From Penelope pileata (Eukaryota; Chordata; Aves; Galliformes; Cracidae): a DNA stretch of 64,000 bases. Numbering within the stretch: the stretch's first letter is position 1; the number at the start of each line of letters is the position of its first letter. The notes beneath the pieces were generated by a model that did not search any database, was not told the DNA's origin, and saw nothing but the letters and a program-made list of their open reading frames with translations. A program made the position numbers and the translations under genes. The stretch spans positions 1 to 64,000 of the forward strand of contig WBMW01004836.1 of NCBI GenBank assembly GCA_013396635.1, written 5' to 3'. Below are positions 13,601-25,600 of the stretch, one piece after another.

Positions 13601-16600
13601 TGAGCTGCTTCAAAACTCTGCAAATACAAATTGGAATTTGAGCTGCTTCAGAACTCTGATGATGTACTTTTTCAGTCAGTGAATTGTTTTGTTACGGCAC
13701 AGTGACTTCTCATTAATGAGAGCTGGTGCAAAGGTTTATGAATTTGCTGCTACCTTTGCTTGAGCAGCAAAGATTCTGTCTCTTATGTATCTCAACTTCA
13801 GGGATTTGCCACCTCTCATTTGAAGCTATGTTGCAGCTCCCATACTCTTTGGTGCTTTTGGTAGCTGAGGACTACAGGCACCCCTCGTTCTGCAGCTTTA
13901 CCTGCAGAGCCCTAAGAAACAGGCTCACTATTCGTTCATGGTGCACCCAAGTCCTCCCAAAAACACTGCACAAGTGTTAGCGGTACGAAAACTGTCGTTT
14001 GCAATGTTCAACACTGAGCGCTCAAAACTTCACAAGCATTGCTCTAGCTCTATGTAACTGTAATTCTGACCATTAACACATCTTAAATTAAAAATTAATT
14101 AAAAATTAAAAATCTTAATTAAAAATTAAAGAATTGGTGTTTGCAGTAGTGTAAGTTGCATGCTGTGAATCTTTGCTTTTTATGGTTTCTTAAATGAGTT
14201 CTAATAGTCTTCATTTTCAGTGGCTGCTTTTCAAAATATCTTGTGCTTTGAGTAACACCAGTATAAACCAGATTAATTATGGACTATCAAACTGCAAAAT
14301 TTCATTTAATGAATCACACTTTTTAGTGTTAGAATAGTGAAAAGCAACAAAACTCACTACAGTCTTTAATTGACATGCCTCACATTAAAAGGGCCAAACC
14401 AATTAAAAGAAGTGATTTCCTGCAGGGACCTGAGCTGACACATTTCAGCCCAGAGCAAGTTTCTAAAGGCAGCTTTATAAAACCTTTCTACAATAGGTTT
14501 TAAAATGGAAATGCTAATGCTGCTTTAGCAGTATCTGTTCTAGCAGATGTTACTGTATCATCCTTAGTAGAAAAGAAATCTTTTCTGTATATGATTATCT
14601 TCTGCATCTTTTAATGTAATTTTTAAAATAAAAATACTGGCTTTGAAATGACTTCTGTTAACAAGTTCATCCAAGCCTCTTATATTAAAAAAGAGCTCTA
14701 TTTACTTTATCAATTAATTTAGTTTGGGAACATGCTTACTTTCCTGATAAAGAATAAATACCACGTATTATTGAAAATGACTTTTTGTTTTGTTTTTCTC
14801 CATATAGTCTATAAACGGCAACTAAAGAAGCAACTTTCCTTTTTCTTTTTGTTATGTAGCTTCTCCTGGACGCGCAATGGAACTCATTTTGATATAGACA
14901 AGGATGAACAGGTAACAATGAAACCCAATTCAGGAACCCTTGTCATAAATATTATGAATGGTGGGAAGGCAGAAGCGTATGAAGGAGTATACCAGTGTAC
15001 AGCAAGGAATGAGCGAGGAGCAGCCATTTCCAACAACATTGTTATAAGGCCCTCTAGTAAGTGAAACTCTGAAATTAATAAAGCTTGATGGACTTGTTTG
15101 TTTGTTTGTTTTCTTATGGATTATTTACTTCATTTTCTTCTTCTTAAAATAAATCTTTTTAACCATTAAAGTGATAATCTTAGGTGTTGTATGGTTTTAG
15201 TATTCTTATTTGACAATGCCTCTCCCAAATTCCTTAGAATATTTCGTAACCAAAATGCTTTCCTGATTTTTTTTAGTTACATCTGAATGACCTTAGATGC
15301 TTAAAATTGGATTGTATTTATGAAATTACAATTGGAATACTCTGTTTAAATCTCGAATGCACCTAGCTGATGATGGCAACTCTTATTATCTGTCTGGTGG
15401 TTGTATTCCATTGTTTTCATAATAGCTTTAATTCAGAGCATATTGAGAATGAAAAGAAATTAAAGCTCAAAAAATTTACCGTAGTAATAGCCTGCTTTAC
15501 AGATTTTTTTGTGATTTTAATCTCAGGTCAGTTTTTCAGACTTTTCAGCTTAAAATATGCCATCTCATAAGCTCTATTAGAACATCTATAATACTATTTC
15601 AGGAAGATTTTTTTTTTTCCCAATTTTGTGCATCACTTTTTGTTTGTGTTTTCATAGTTAAAATTTCAAGGTGCTGTTGTAGATCCTTTAGTGATTAGCT
15701 AAAATATTTTGTATCAATTCATTATAATTGTAGTGAATTGTTGCTGTAAAAAATATTTTACAGAATCTGCTTTTCTCCCAAGTGAACGTGAAAAAGAACA
15801 AAATTAAACCTTTAGTAAATATAGTAGGACTTTTCTTTCTGATACTTGTAGTTCTTGTAGTTTTCTGGAGTTCTATGCGCAGTTCTCCCTTAAATTCTGG
15901 ATTTTTAGTCAATTCAAAGTTTGTATGTGCATTAAAATTACTTTCTACAGGATCCCCATTGTGGACTAAAGAAAAACTAGAACCAAATCAGGTTCGAGAA
16001 GGTGATTCTCTAGTACTACACTGCAGACCTCCTGTTGGCTTACCACCACCTATAATATTTTGGATGGATAATGGTGAGTTTGTTTTTTGTATAGGCTTAG
16101 TTTACTGTGCACAATTTTTCTATGTAGCTGACCTGCTTACCAAGACCACAGGTGGTTGAATTTTCCTCTGAGTTAAAATGTAAAGACTTTCCAGTTCTGT
16201 AGAAATGAATAAACAAGCAGACATGCAGCCTAAAAGCACGAAGCCAAAAGCAGCTGGAGATCTTAATGTAAGTAGTAGATTAACATAGTGAGGAAGAATG
16301 GCGGGACAATGGAGCTCTAGAGGAAACTTCCAAAGTTCTACATATTTACAAACCCACAAAAGGAGCAATGCAACAAATGTGTAGTCTGCAGATCATAACA
16401 GTGGAGTAGGGGTTATAGTTGAGATAAATGTTTTCTTGTTTTTCCTCAGCTTTCCAAAGGCTGCCTCAGAGTGAAAGAGTTTCCCAAGGTCTAAATGGAG
16501 ACCTTTACTTTTCTAATGTACAACCAGAAGACACCCGTGAGGACTATATCTGCTATGCGAGATTTAATCATACGCAAACTATACAACAGAAGCAACCCAT

Positions 16601-19600
16601 TTCTGTAAAAGTATTTTCAAGTAGGTATTGCATCACCTAATTACATACTTACGTACTTGCATAGTATTTATCCAGAATGATATGCCGAACTTTAGTAGTT
16701 TTATGCTAGAGATTTGTGTTGTTTTAATTCTGACTAAGAAATTGCATTACTCTTTAAAACATAAAATGTAATCTCTTTCTTGATCTGTTTTAAAAGCTGT
16801 CTTTTTTCCCTTTATTAGGTTTTATCTCTTGAAAAAATGTTTTCTAGGATTTAAATGATTGAAAAGATACAGTATAAAAATAACTTTTAAAGTAGTTTTC
16901 ATATTCAAGAACATCAAACTGTTACTGCTGTAACTATTGAAATAAATTAATCAATCACTTGATTAACTCACCGTGGCCATAACATCACCTTTTGATTCCC
17001 AATACTTTGATTTATCCCTCTTGTATGCATTCTTCATGATATTCTGTTTATTTCAGTGGATTCATTGAATGACACTATAGCTGCTAATTTGAGTGACACT
17101 GATTTTTATGGTGGTGAGTTATACTGGTCCTCACTGATATTCCCTGTTTCACAGTAGCATTTAGTTAACTAACTTTACCTCCATAGCTACTTAATCTTTT
17201 GCTTCCTTTTGAATTTCTAATAAAGGTATCTATTAGTACTGGTGATAATACATGCTTTAAAAAGGGACTGCACAGTCCTTTCAAATTGTTAATGTTTGAA
17301 TGTTACTGTAATATATGTCTCGCAAAAAATACCAGCTCTCAAATAAATGAGTCCTTTCACACCGTGGCAGATTATACAACTTGTCTATTTCCTTCTATAC
17401 TGCGCTGCTTGCTTATATTTTTTCACCAATTTAACTAGTAGTTTTGTTTGTTCATTATCACTAGGACTATTCAATATCACATGCTGCATAATAAATAACA
17501 ACAATTAAACATTTAATAGATGCACTTTACTTTCAATAATTTCTTGAATGAACCATTCATTTTTAATATAATTCATAAATGTGAAACTGATCTGGAATTA
17601 AAATCTAAACACTTTAATGCTATCTATATAAATAACCTTGTAGGGAAAAGGATGTATTTGTTCGTCTGGTGTTTCAACTGGTCTTTTCATTAATCTGTGT
17701 TCAATGGCGTTTTGTGTATTGCAAATGAAATCCTTACAAATGGGTGTATGTGTTTAGCCAGGCTGACTTTGAGGTAAGACTGCTGCCATAGCAGTTGAGC
17801 ACCTAGACCTCCCCAGTTAGCAAATGCATAATATTTGTTCTGTTTTGTCTTTCTCTCTGTCAAGTGGGTCTTTCTTTATATGAAATTGTAGCTTGCTGTG
17901 ATTCAAACTGGATCAGGGACACAGAATATTTTAATTCTCTGCATAAAAATAAGACATGAAGTAGAAACAATAAATATGAACCTGAACACGGGATGATATA
18001 TTAACTATAATTAGTAAGGAAAACGCTCAATTGGCTCACAACTCAGAAATTTGAGAGAGAATTCGCTCAATTTTTGTAGTCTTGCAAAATGAGACAGTGG
18101 TCCTTAGCAGTGCAGAAACTGGCTAGACTGCCTGTGACTATTGACTGTGTTGTTTATGCTAGACCATCCTTTTCTCCCAACTTGAAGTTGTTCAGGTACT
18201 ATTTTTTAAGGAATTCATGGAACATACTGTATTAAAAGTAAGTGTTCTGTTTATGTCAATCTATCAATAAACACTGTCCCTTAATAAAGTTGTTTATTGT
18301 GGTTTTGCCCACATTAAAAAAAACAAAAACAAAACAAAACAAAAAACAATAGTTTACTGTAATGATTCAAACTGCTGCTACACTTTACAGCAAGTTCATC
18401 CTATATTTTAAAATAGCTTTTAAAAGCTTTAAACATTTACAGGAAGGCACATGAAAAGATATAGTAGACTTCAGAAGTCAATAGAGTTCAATGTCAGAAA
18501 TGGGTATTATAGCTGTCTGTTTACTGTGGTTCTTTCTTGTGGGCAATCAATGGTCTGTTATTACTAGACTGGGGAACAGTTTGAATTAAAATTAAATATA
18601 TAGTAAAAGGAGAAGACAAGGCTAAATTTCCATAGACTTCTCACATTCTCTAGAAAATATTGAACAAAGCATGTTTCAAAGTGGAGCATACCTTTTTACA
18701 ACTTTGTTTGTATTTCTGAATTTAATAACTTTTCTTTATTCATGTTTTAATAGAAGCCCAGAAACTTATGGTAACTTTCAGTCTTCCACTAACTCATATA
18801 AGAGACCTTTTACTAAAGCTCAGTATGCATCCATACAGAGCTGCTTATGTAAAAACTATCAAATGCTGCCCTCTTCAATTAAAAAAATTTTCATAGAATC
18901 ATAGAATGGCTTAGGTTGGAAGGGACCTCAAAGATCATCTAGCTCCAGCCTCACTGCTATGGACAGGTTTGTCCAGACCCCCATCAGGCTGCCCAGGGCC
19001 CCATCCAACCTGGCCTTGAATGCCTCCAGGTATGGGGCATCCACAACTTCCCTGGACAGCCTGTGCCAGTGCCTTACCACTGAATTTCTTCCTAACGTCT
19101 GACCTAAATCTCCTCTTTTAAAGCCATTTGTCTTTGTCGTGTCACTATCAGACTGTGTTAAAAGTTGTTTCTCTTGTGTTCGTAAGCTTGCTTTAAGTAG
19201 TGGAAGGCCACAGTGAGGTCTTCCAGAGTCTTCTCTTCATATATGTATTTAAAATTCTAGCATCTACCTGGTTGAGATATGATTCTGTTATGTCTGTCAG
19301 AGGCCTAACTTGTTGAACTGTGTACCTATGTAGCATGATATTTTTTAATTACATGAACTATGTGCATCAAAATCTTCGTCCAACATGTGAGAATGGATGT
19401 CTGGATTTGATCAGAATTAAAGTAAAGTTCAGAAAATAATTATTTAAATTTTTCTTGTTCCAGCCAAGCCAGTTACAGAAAGGCCACCAATTCTTCTAAC
19501 ACCAACAGGCAGCACAAGTAACAAAGTGGAACTTAGAGGAAATGTTCTTTTGTTGGAGTGCATTGCAGCAGGATTGTGAGTTACTTTTTATGTCATGTTC

Positions 19601-22600
19601 TTCTGAATGAAAGTACAGAATCAGAGAAAAACGCTTCAGAGATGCATAAGAAGTTACCACTGTATAAGCTTTAGGATTTAAATCAAACAGAAATTTAAAA
19701 TGGAACTTTATGGAAGTCCACCACTTACTTGGAAATCAGCAGATTTTAGAACCTAAATGCTTTTCTCATGTATTAAATATATGAGATGGCCTCTTTTCAG
19801 GACACAAGCAAAAAAAGTCATAAGGTGACCTTGGACGCATCTGAATGTCTGCAGAATTGCACTTGGGAAACAAGTCTGAATTTTGCCTAACTATACAGCC
19901 ATTAGGCTCTCAAATGGTATAAAAAAGATAAGAATATGCTGATATAATCTGAGAAAGCTGCTCACATATGCTAATAATTACTTAGTAGATCATCTAGGTG
20001 GGAGTTGTCAGAACATATAGTTGTCAGCTACTTACATTCAACTTCTCATTATAATTGAGTTTAATTGGTACTCATTTCTTTGATGTAATGTACGTTTGCC
20101 TTTACTGCTTATTGTGCAAGTAGAAAATAACCAAAGAGCAATTTAACTTTATTAGCTAGTTTGATTTTAAAACAGTTTCATTCTCAGGGAAGAAATCAGA
20201 GAATAGTTCAGTCAGTGTGCAAGTGCAATCTTCAGTACCAATTTATTTCAAGAACTATAAACATGTTTGCAACGCACAAAAGCATACAATGCAGAGCACT
20301 CTGAAGTAGCAGTGAGGTAAGCCAGTAACAGCAAATGATGCAACATAGCATCATGCAGATGTATTCACTTGCATAAACTCCTCAGGATATGCTCATGCAC
20401 AGCTTGACACAGCTTGGTACAAGAGTCAGTGCACTGTTTCTATCTCGGCTGTGATCTGTTCAAGTGTCCTTGCATCAGCACCACTAGCATAACCATGGTT
20501 GTGTGTGGAGAAACAATCAGCTCTTATCATCTTCATCCTCCATGTAGTTATATGCTTTTTGACAGCGTGGCAATAAAAGTAATAAGATGGCCAAAGTCCA
20601 GTAAAATGGCTGTATAAAAACAGGGAAAAAATAGCATATTATACGTCATATGGATTTGTCTTTGTAATTTCTGTGTTCTGTAACCTTTTATTTTAATAAT
20701 TCAATGAGGGAAGCTTACATTGTTGTCCACAGGAGGCCTGATTCAGGGTTGGGTTTTTTGGAAGCAGCTACTCCTAGCTACTGATGCCATAATTAAAAGA
20801 CAACTTCGCTAGGTGTCTCTGATATCAAATATGTGATATTAGACTGCTAAAGGAATATATTCCTTGAATCATTAATATTTGGGAAAAGGCATTCTACACA
20901 GTAAGCAACACCTTTAATTTGTTGTAATTTTAAAGGTATGTCTGCATGAGTTTGAACATCTTTTAACTTCAGTGGTCAACATGGTGCACAGTCAAGATTT
21001 AGGCACACTGCAGTGACAAGTAGCTATACTTGACTCAGCGCTGACATTTTTTTTTCTTGATCTCTCATAGGAAAAATTTCTGTCCCCTTACGTCTCTGTT
21101 CTAATATTTATGATGTTCATGAAACATTAGAATATTGCTCTAAGGACAGTTGTAAATTTATCAAAAGTTGCTCTTAAAGAATCATGAGCATCAATTTAAA
21201 AGAATAAGTGCAGTAAGATTTGAAATACACTTGTATCCATTTAATAACCACCAGTCAGGGTTTTCAGATTAATCAGCAGACAAATTAATTCCATAATTAT
21301 TAAGCCTACAAACAGATGGCCGCTGACAGTGTTAGTGAGTTTGTTTCCTAGAAACAAATGCTGGCATGTTTTTCATGTTTGCTGGACATGTCTCAAAATC
21401 TGAGTAAAGACTCTTAAATTATTTGTAAAATATATGTTCAAAAAGTTAACATATAGAATTCTCATCTTCCTTGTTGGCAGTCCCTTAGTTTTATCTGTAC
21501 TTTTGCTTTTCCAGACCCACACCAGTAATCCGCTGGATTAAAGAAGGTGGTGAACTGCCAGCCAACAGAACATTTTTTGAAAATTTTAAGAAAACTCTCA
21601 AGATTATAGACGTTTCTGAAGCTGACTCTGGAAACTACAAATGTATAGCAAGAAATACGTTAGGTTCAACTCATCATGTCATTTCAGTAACTGTGAAAGG
21701 TAATACTGAAGTAATCCTTAATTCAATGCCATCAGTGTCCAGGATGCAAGATTGAAAAATGCTAAGATAGTAAATTATAGCTGAAAGGATGGATGATAGT
21801 GATAAAAAATAACTAAAGAAATGATCATTGAACCAGCTGAATTCTGCCATCAGACAGACTTTACTATCTCTAACTTCTGTTTCTCTTTTTATCATGTTGC
21901 TTTTGTCAAACAACAGACTAAACTGAGAATGTTCTGAAACAACAGTAAAATAATTCCTTAGCTACATGTATTTTAGATCTTTTGATTAACTAAGATCATT
22001 AGACAGCTTCTTTCAATTTCTTTTTATCTTCCTCCACACCCCTCTTCTTCTTTTTTGTTTTCTGTCTTTTGTGCTTTCTACTTATATAGCCCAGATTTTT
22101 TCTCTTTATTTTTCTATTCTTCTTACATTCCTTTTACTTCCTTAATGAGCATTTCTATTTTTCTGTTTCATTGATATCTTCTACCCATGCTGTTGTCTTA
22201 CTAGTTCTAAAAACACAATATTTTTGTCCAAATAGAAACTGTAAGTATATTTTGAATACCATGAAAAAAAAAATTGGGGTGACAGCTAATTAGTCATTTA
22301 AATAATCAACTGTAGGCCTCACATTGCATAGTAAATAGCTATTTATATTACTTTAGTCCAGTGTCAATTTACGGTCATATTTAACCTCTTTTTCAAGAGC
22401 AGAAGTTTTATGTTTGCATCTATCTATCAATCCAAAATCTGAAGTTTAATTGCAAGATCCGATAATGTATGACATTTGTGGTTATTTTAAAAAAAAGAAA
22501 AGATGGTGACATAGATGCAAATCTTTTGGTAAGGTCAATGTTCTGTCTGTTTTGATCTCTGTATTCAACTGCCACACATAAACATCTGACCCTACTGAAA

Positions 22601-25600
22601 CCGCCCACTGAATTCAGTGAGAACAAAGATTTTGCCATTTATTAGTTTCACCCTTGACATGAAATCTTTTTGTGTAATCTAGCCTAACTCTAGTTCTAAC
22701 AGCCTAACTACTGAGAACATAGATGTCTCTGAAATTAATCAAAAGACAGTTCTAGCCTCTATAAATGCCACAGTCAGATAAATCTTGCTATCTTTATGAA
22801 AGGCAAATTTTGAACAAAACAGGCAGCCTTAAAAGGAAGAACATCTTGTAATATATCTCAGAATTTAGAAGTAAAAAGCTAATACCCATTTAATGCAGAC
22901 AACAGCTTAGTTTAGCCAAAATATAATTTACCAGATAATCATTGAATATCATGTATCCAAAAAAATTAACCGTGCATGTCTATACCTATACATACCTTGT
23001 CTGAATTATTTTATGATTTCCATTATTGTGCCTCATAATTTTGTGTAGATAATTTTGGAAAACAATTGCTGTGTTTCTCTTCCTAACTCCAGCTGCCCCA
23101 TACTGGATAACAGCACCCAGAAACTTGGTCTTATCTCCTGGAGAAGATGGGACATTGATCTGCAGAGCTAACGGCAACCCAAAACCTAGCATAAGCTGGT
23201 TAGCAAATGCCGTTCCCATAGCAAGTAAGACTTTTAATTACCTTGCGGGAGGATGAATAAGGAAATATGAGGAATACTAGTTTTTATAAAAAATATAAAT
23301 GAAGAGCACACGTTTGTATAGTTTTTGCCAGACAGGTAACACTAAATTATAAATGAGGTGTTAAAAATACTGTAGTTACTAAAGATGGAACAACAAAATG
23401 TGCCTTTGATGTGCTTGAGAACACTGGAATTGTGAACGTACACATGGTTATCTCATCTGGTGTTCCGCTGGCAGCATCCTTACAGAGAGCCATAGCAACA
23501 AAGCTGTGCCATGCCCTTTGGAGGGATGTTACTGGGGTATCATTTCCACCATTGTGTTGCTGTGGCAGTCGTGTTTGCCATCTCTCTCATTTGCTGCTTC
23601 AGAGCTACAGACATTTTGTCTAAGAATTGAAAAGGTGACATAAAAGATCAAGACAACACCTCTATGAATGTTCAGAGCACTTTTGAAGGGTTCACAGCTT
23701 AGATCATGTTGGAGCCCTGCAGGCTTCAGCACTAAAAAACAGCAGCAAAACCGGCTGAGTGGATCAGCGAGTGCCTAGAGAACAGCATGTGCCAAGCACA
23801 TGTCAAAGAAAAAGAACCTCTAATGTCGCCACACGCGCAAGTAATACAGAGGCCTCTAGTTGCGGTATATGCTATCTCTACTTTATTGCTAAGGCTAACA
23901 CCTTTTATACCGTTACAGAAAAGCTGGAAAATTCCACTAGAAGTTAAATCTGTTACATAGCGTCAGGCAACGTAGTAACAAGGCGGCACAGTATGTCTTA
24001 CACAGTTTCCTTATTAGTACCATAGACAGACAGTGGATTCTTAGAACAGCACAGTTAGCAAACAACCATGTTTTAATTCTTCTTTGCCCTTGTTTACTTC
24101 ATCCATGGTCTGGTCACAAGCTTCAGGGTGTTCTTCTCCCAAGGCCGTTCTGCCCAAGGCTGTGTCTTGATTGAGCTTTCAGACCCCCACAGAGACCTGG
24201 GTCTCGCTTCCTCATTCTCCTCCTCCCCCACACTCTAAAGCAGTGAAACAGTTGTTTCTCTGCGTATGAGTAATATATATATATATGTAAAATAGAGTAA
24301 TCTTGTGTATGCTGTATGTACATATATCAGAACATCCTTGAAGTTTTGTACCTATCCTGTTCTTATCTTTCTGGCTTTTAGATAGTCTCAACATCATTCC
24401 TATTTTTATATAGTTGCCATAAATCTTGTTCTATTTTGTGGAATTTTCATCTCGCTGATAGTTTAACCCTTCAGCATTCCTGATTAATAAAATCTTTTGC
24501 AGGTAATTATGACATTCACCTTTACCCTGCACTTCTTCCTTGTCAAAGCTGTAGGACTTGCTGTTAAAATGTCAAACAATTGCATTTTCCAGAAAACCTA
24601 CAACATGTCTTGCATTATTGGGGGATAGTAGTACAACAGGAAATATAAAATTTTCAGAAGCAACTGCATGATGTTACCAAATTTCCCAAATACAAGGGCA
24701 GCATGTATTGGTTGTCTCACTGCAAGGAATCAGTATTCAGAGTCTTATTGAAAGGAACTCAGGAAAAATTAAGAGACATTAATAAAATTACCCACTTAGC
24801 CTCAGTAGGAAAACAAAGGAAAGGCAAAAGAACACAGCAAACAATAACTGGGTAGCTCAGCTTTATATTAAAGATCACTTTCACTGCTGAGGAAGGCTGA
24901 AGTTTCACCACCTTAAATGTTTAAGGTCAAGCTCCCTGGGTGCTCCAAGACACTGAATCTGTCAGAGCATCAAAGAGAGAAAAGCATCACGATCACAGAA
25001 ACTGCAGTTCTTAAGGTTCTTCTGATTTTGCATTACTCTGAGTTATCAAAAAGCTCGTCTGGAAACTACCAAGTACAGTATGCTCTTTTGTTCACTTGTT
25101 ACTAAATGACAGAATTGAGTCCCTCTTCCATCTGAATGATTAGTAAATCACTGTAAAAGGAAACTAAAGCAGCTGTTTCAGCTTCAGGGCAATGCTGAGA
25201 GAGTTACACCCATGGCAGAATTTCAAAGAAAAAGAGCTACATTTGAATTTCAAAGCCCTGCTGTCATCATATATCCCACAATGTGCCTCCTGTGGCCCAG
25301 TAATCTGTTTGCAATACTTTAATTTTCTATTGGAAAGCACAACTGGGAGATGCTTAATTCTTCCGGTTTTGTTTTTCCATAATAGATTCAGACAAGGAAG
25401 GGGAATGTTGAAGAAAGACCTACCCATCCATATCTCAGTGAAAGGCTGAGGCTTAAATAACAGAAAGGGAAAGAAAAATGGAAACAGGAAGAAGGATCAA
25501 ATTTATATCAAAATAAAGAAAAAAATTAATATATCTTAATCACCCATGAAAAAAAGTGATATATTATCCAGCATAAAGAGATACTTTTAAAGGAAGATTT

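Larger units (their letters stand above)
12161..14859 (+). other. NRCAM intron 3
   Basis: Contains a 38-bp tandem duplication (13578-13658) and an AT-rich tandem stretch (about 14087-14130). Otherwise nothing recognised. Confidence 0.8.
23824..24232 (-). mobile_element. Solo LTR of an avian endogenous retrovirus-like element
   Basis: Read on the minus strand it begins TGTGGGGGAGGAGG and ends GTGTGGCGACA, so it has TG...CA termini within TGT/ACA. The same six bases, CTCTAA, flank both sides (23818-23823 and 24233-24238), a target duplication of alpharetrovirus size. Minus-strand GGTATAAAAGG (23901-23911) and GCAATAAAG (23881-23889) are TATA and poly(A) signals in the close spacing seen in avian leukosis-type and EAV LTRs. 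There is no adjacent internal viral sequence, so it is a recombined solo LTR of about 409 bases. Family name not assigned. Confidence 0.88.

Noticed and set aside
23759..23947. 62-codon plus-strand open frame
   Set aside because: Overlaps the edge of the antisense solo LTR and has no protein-like features.
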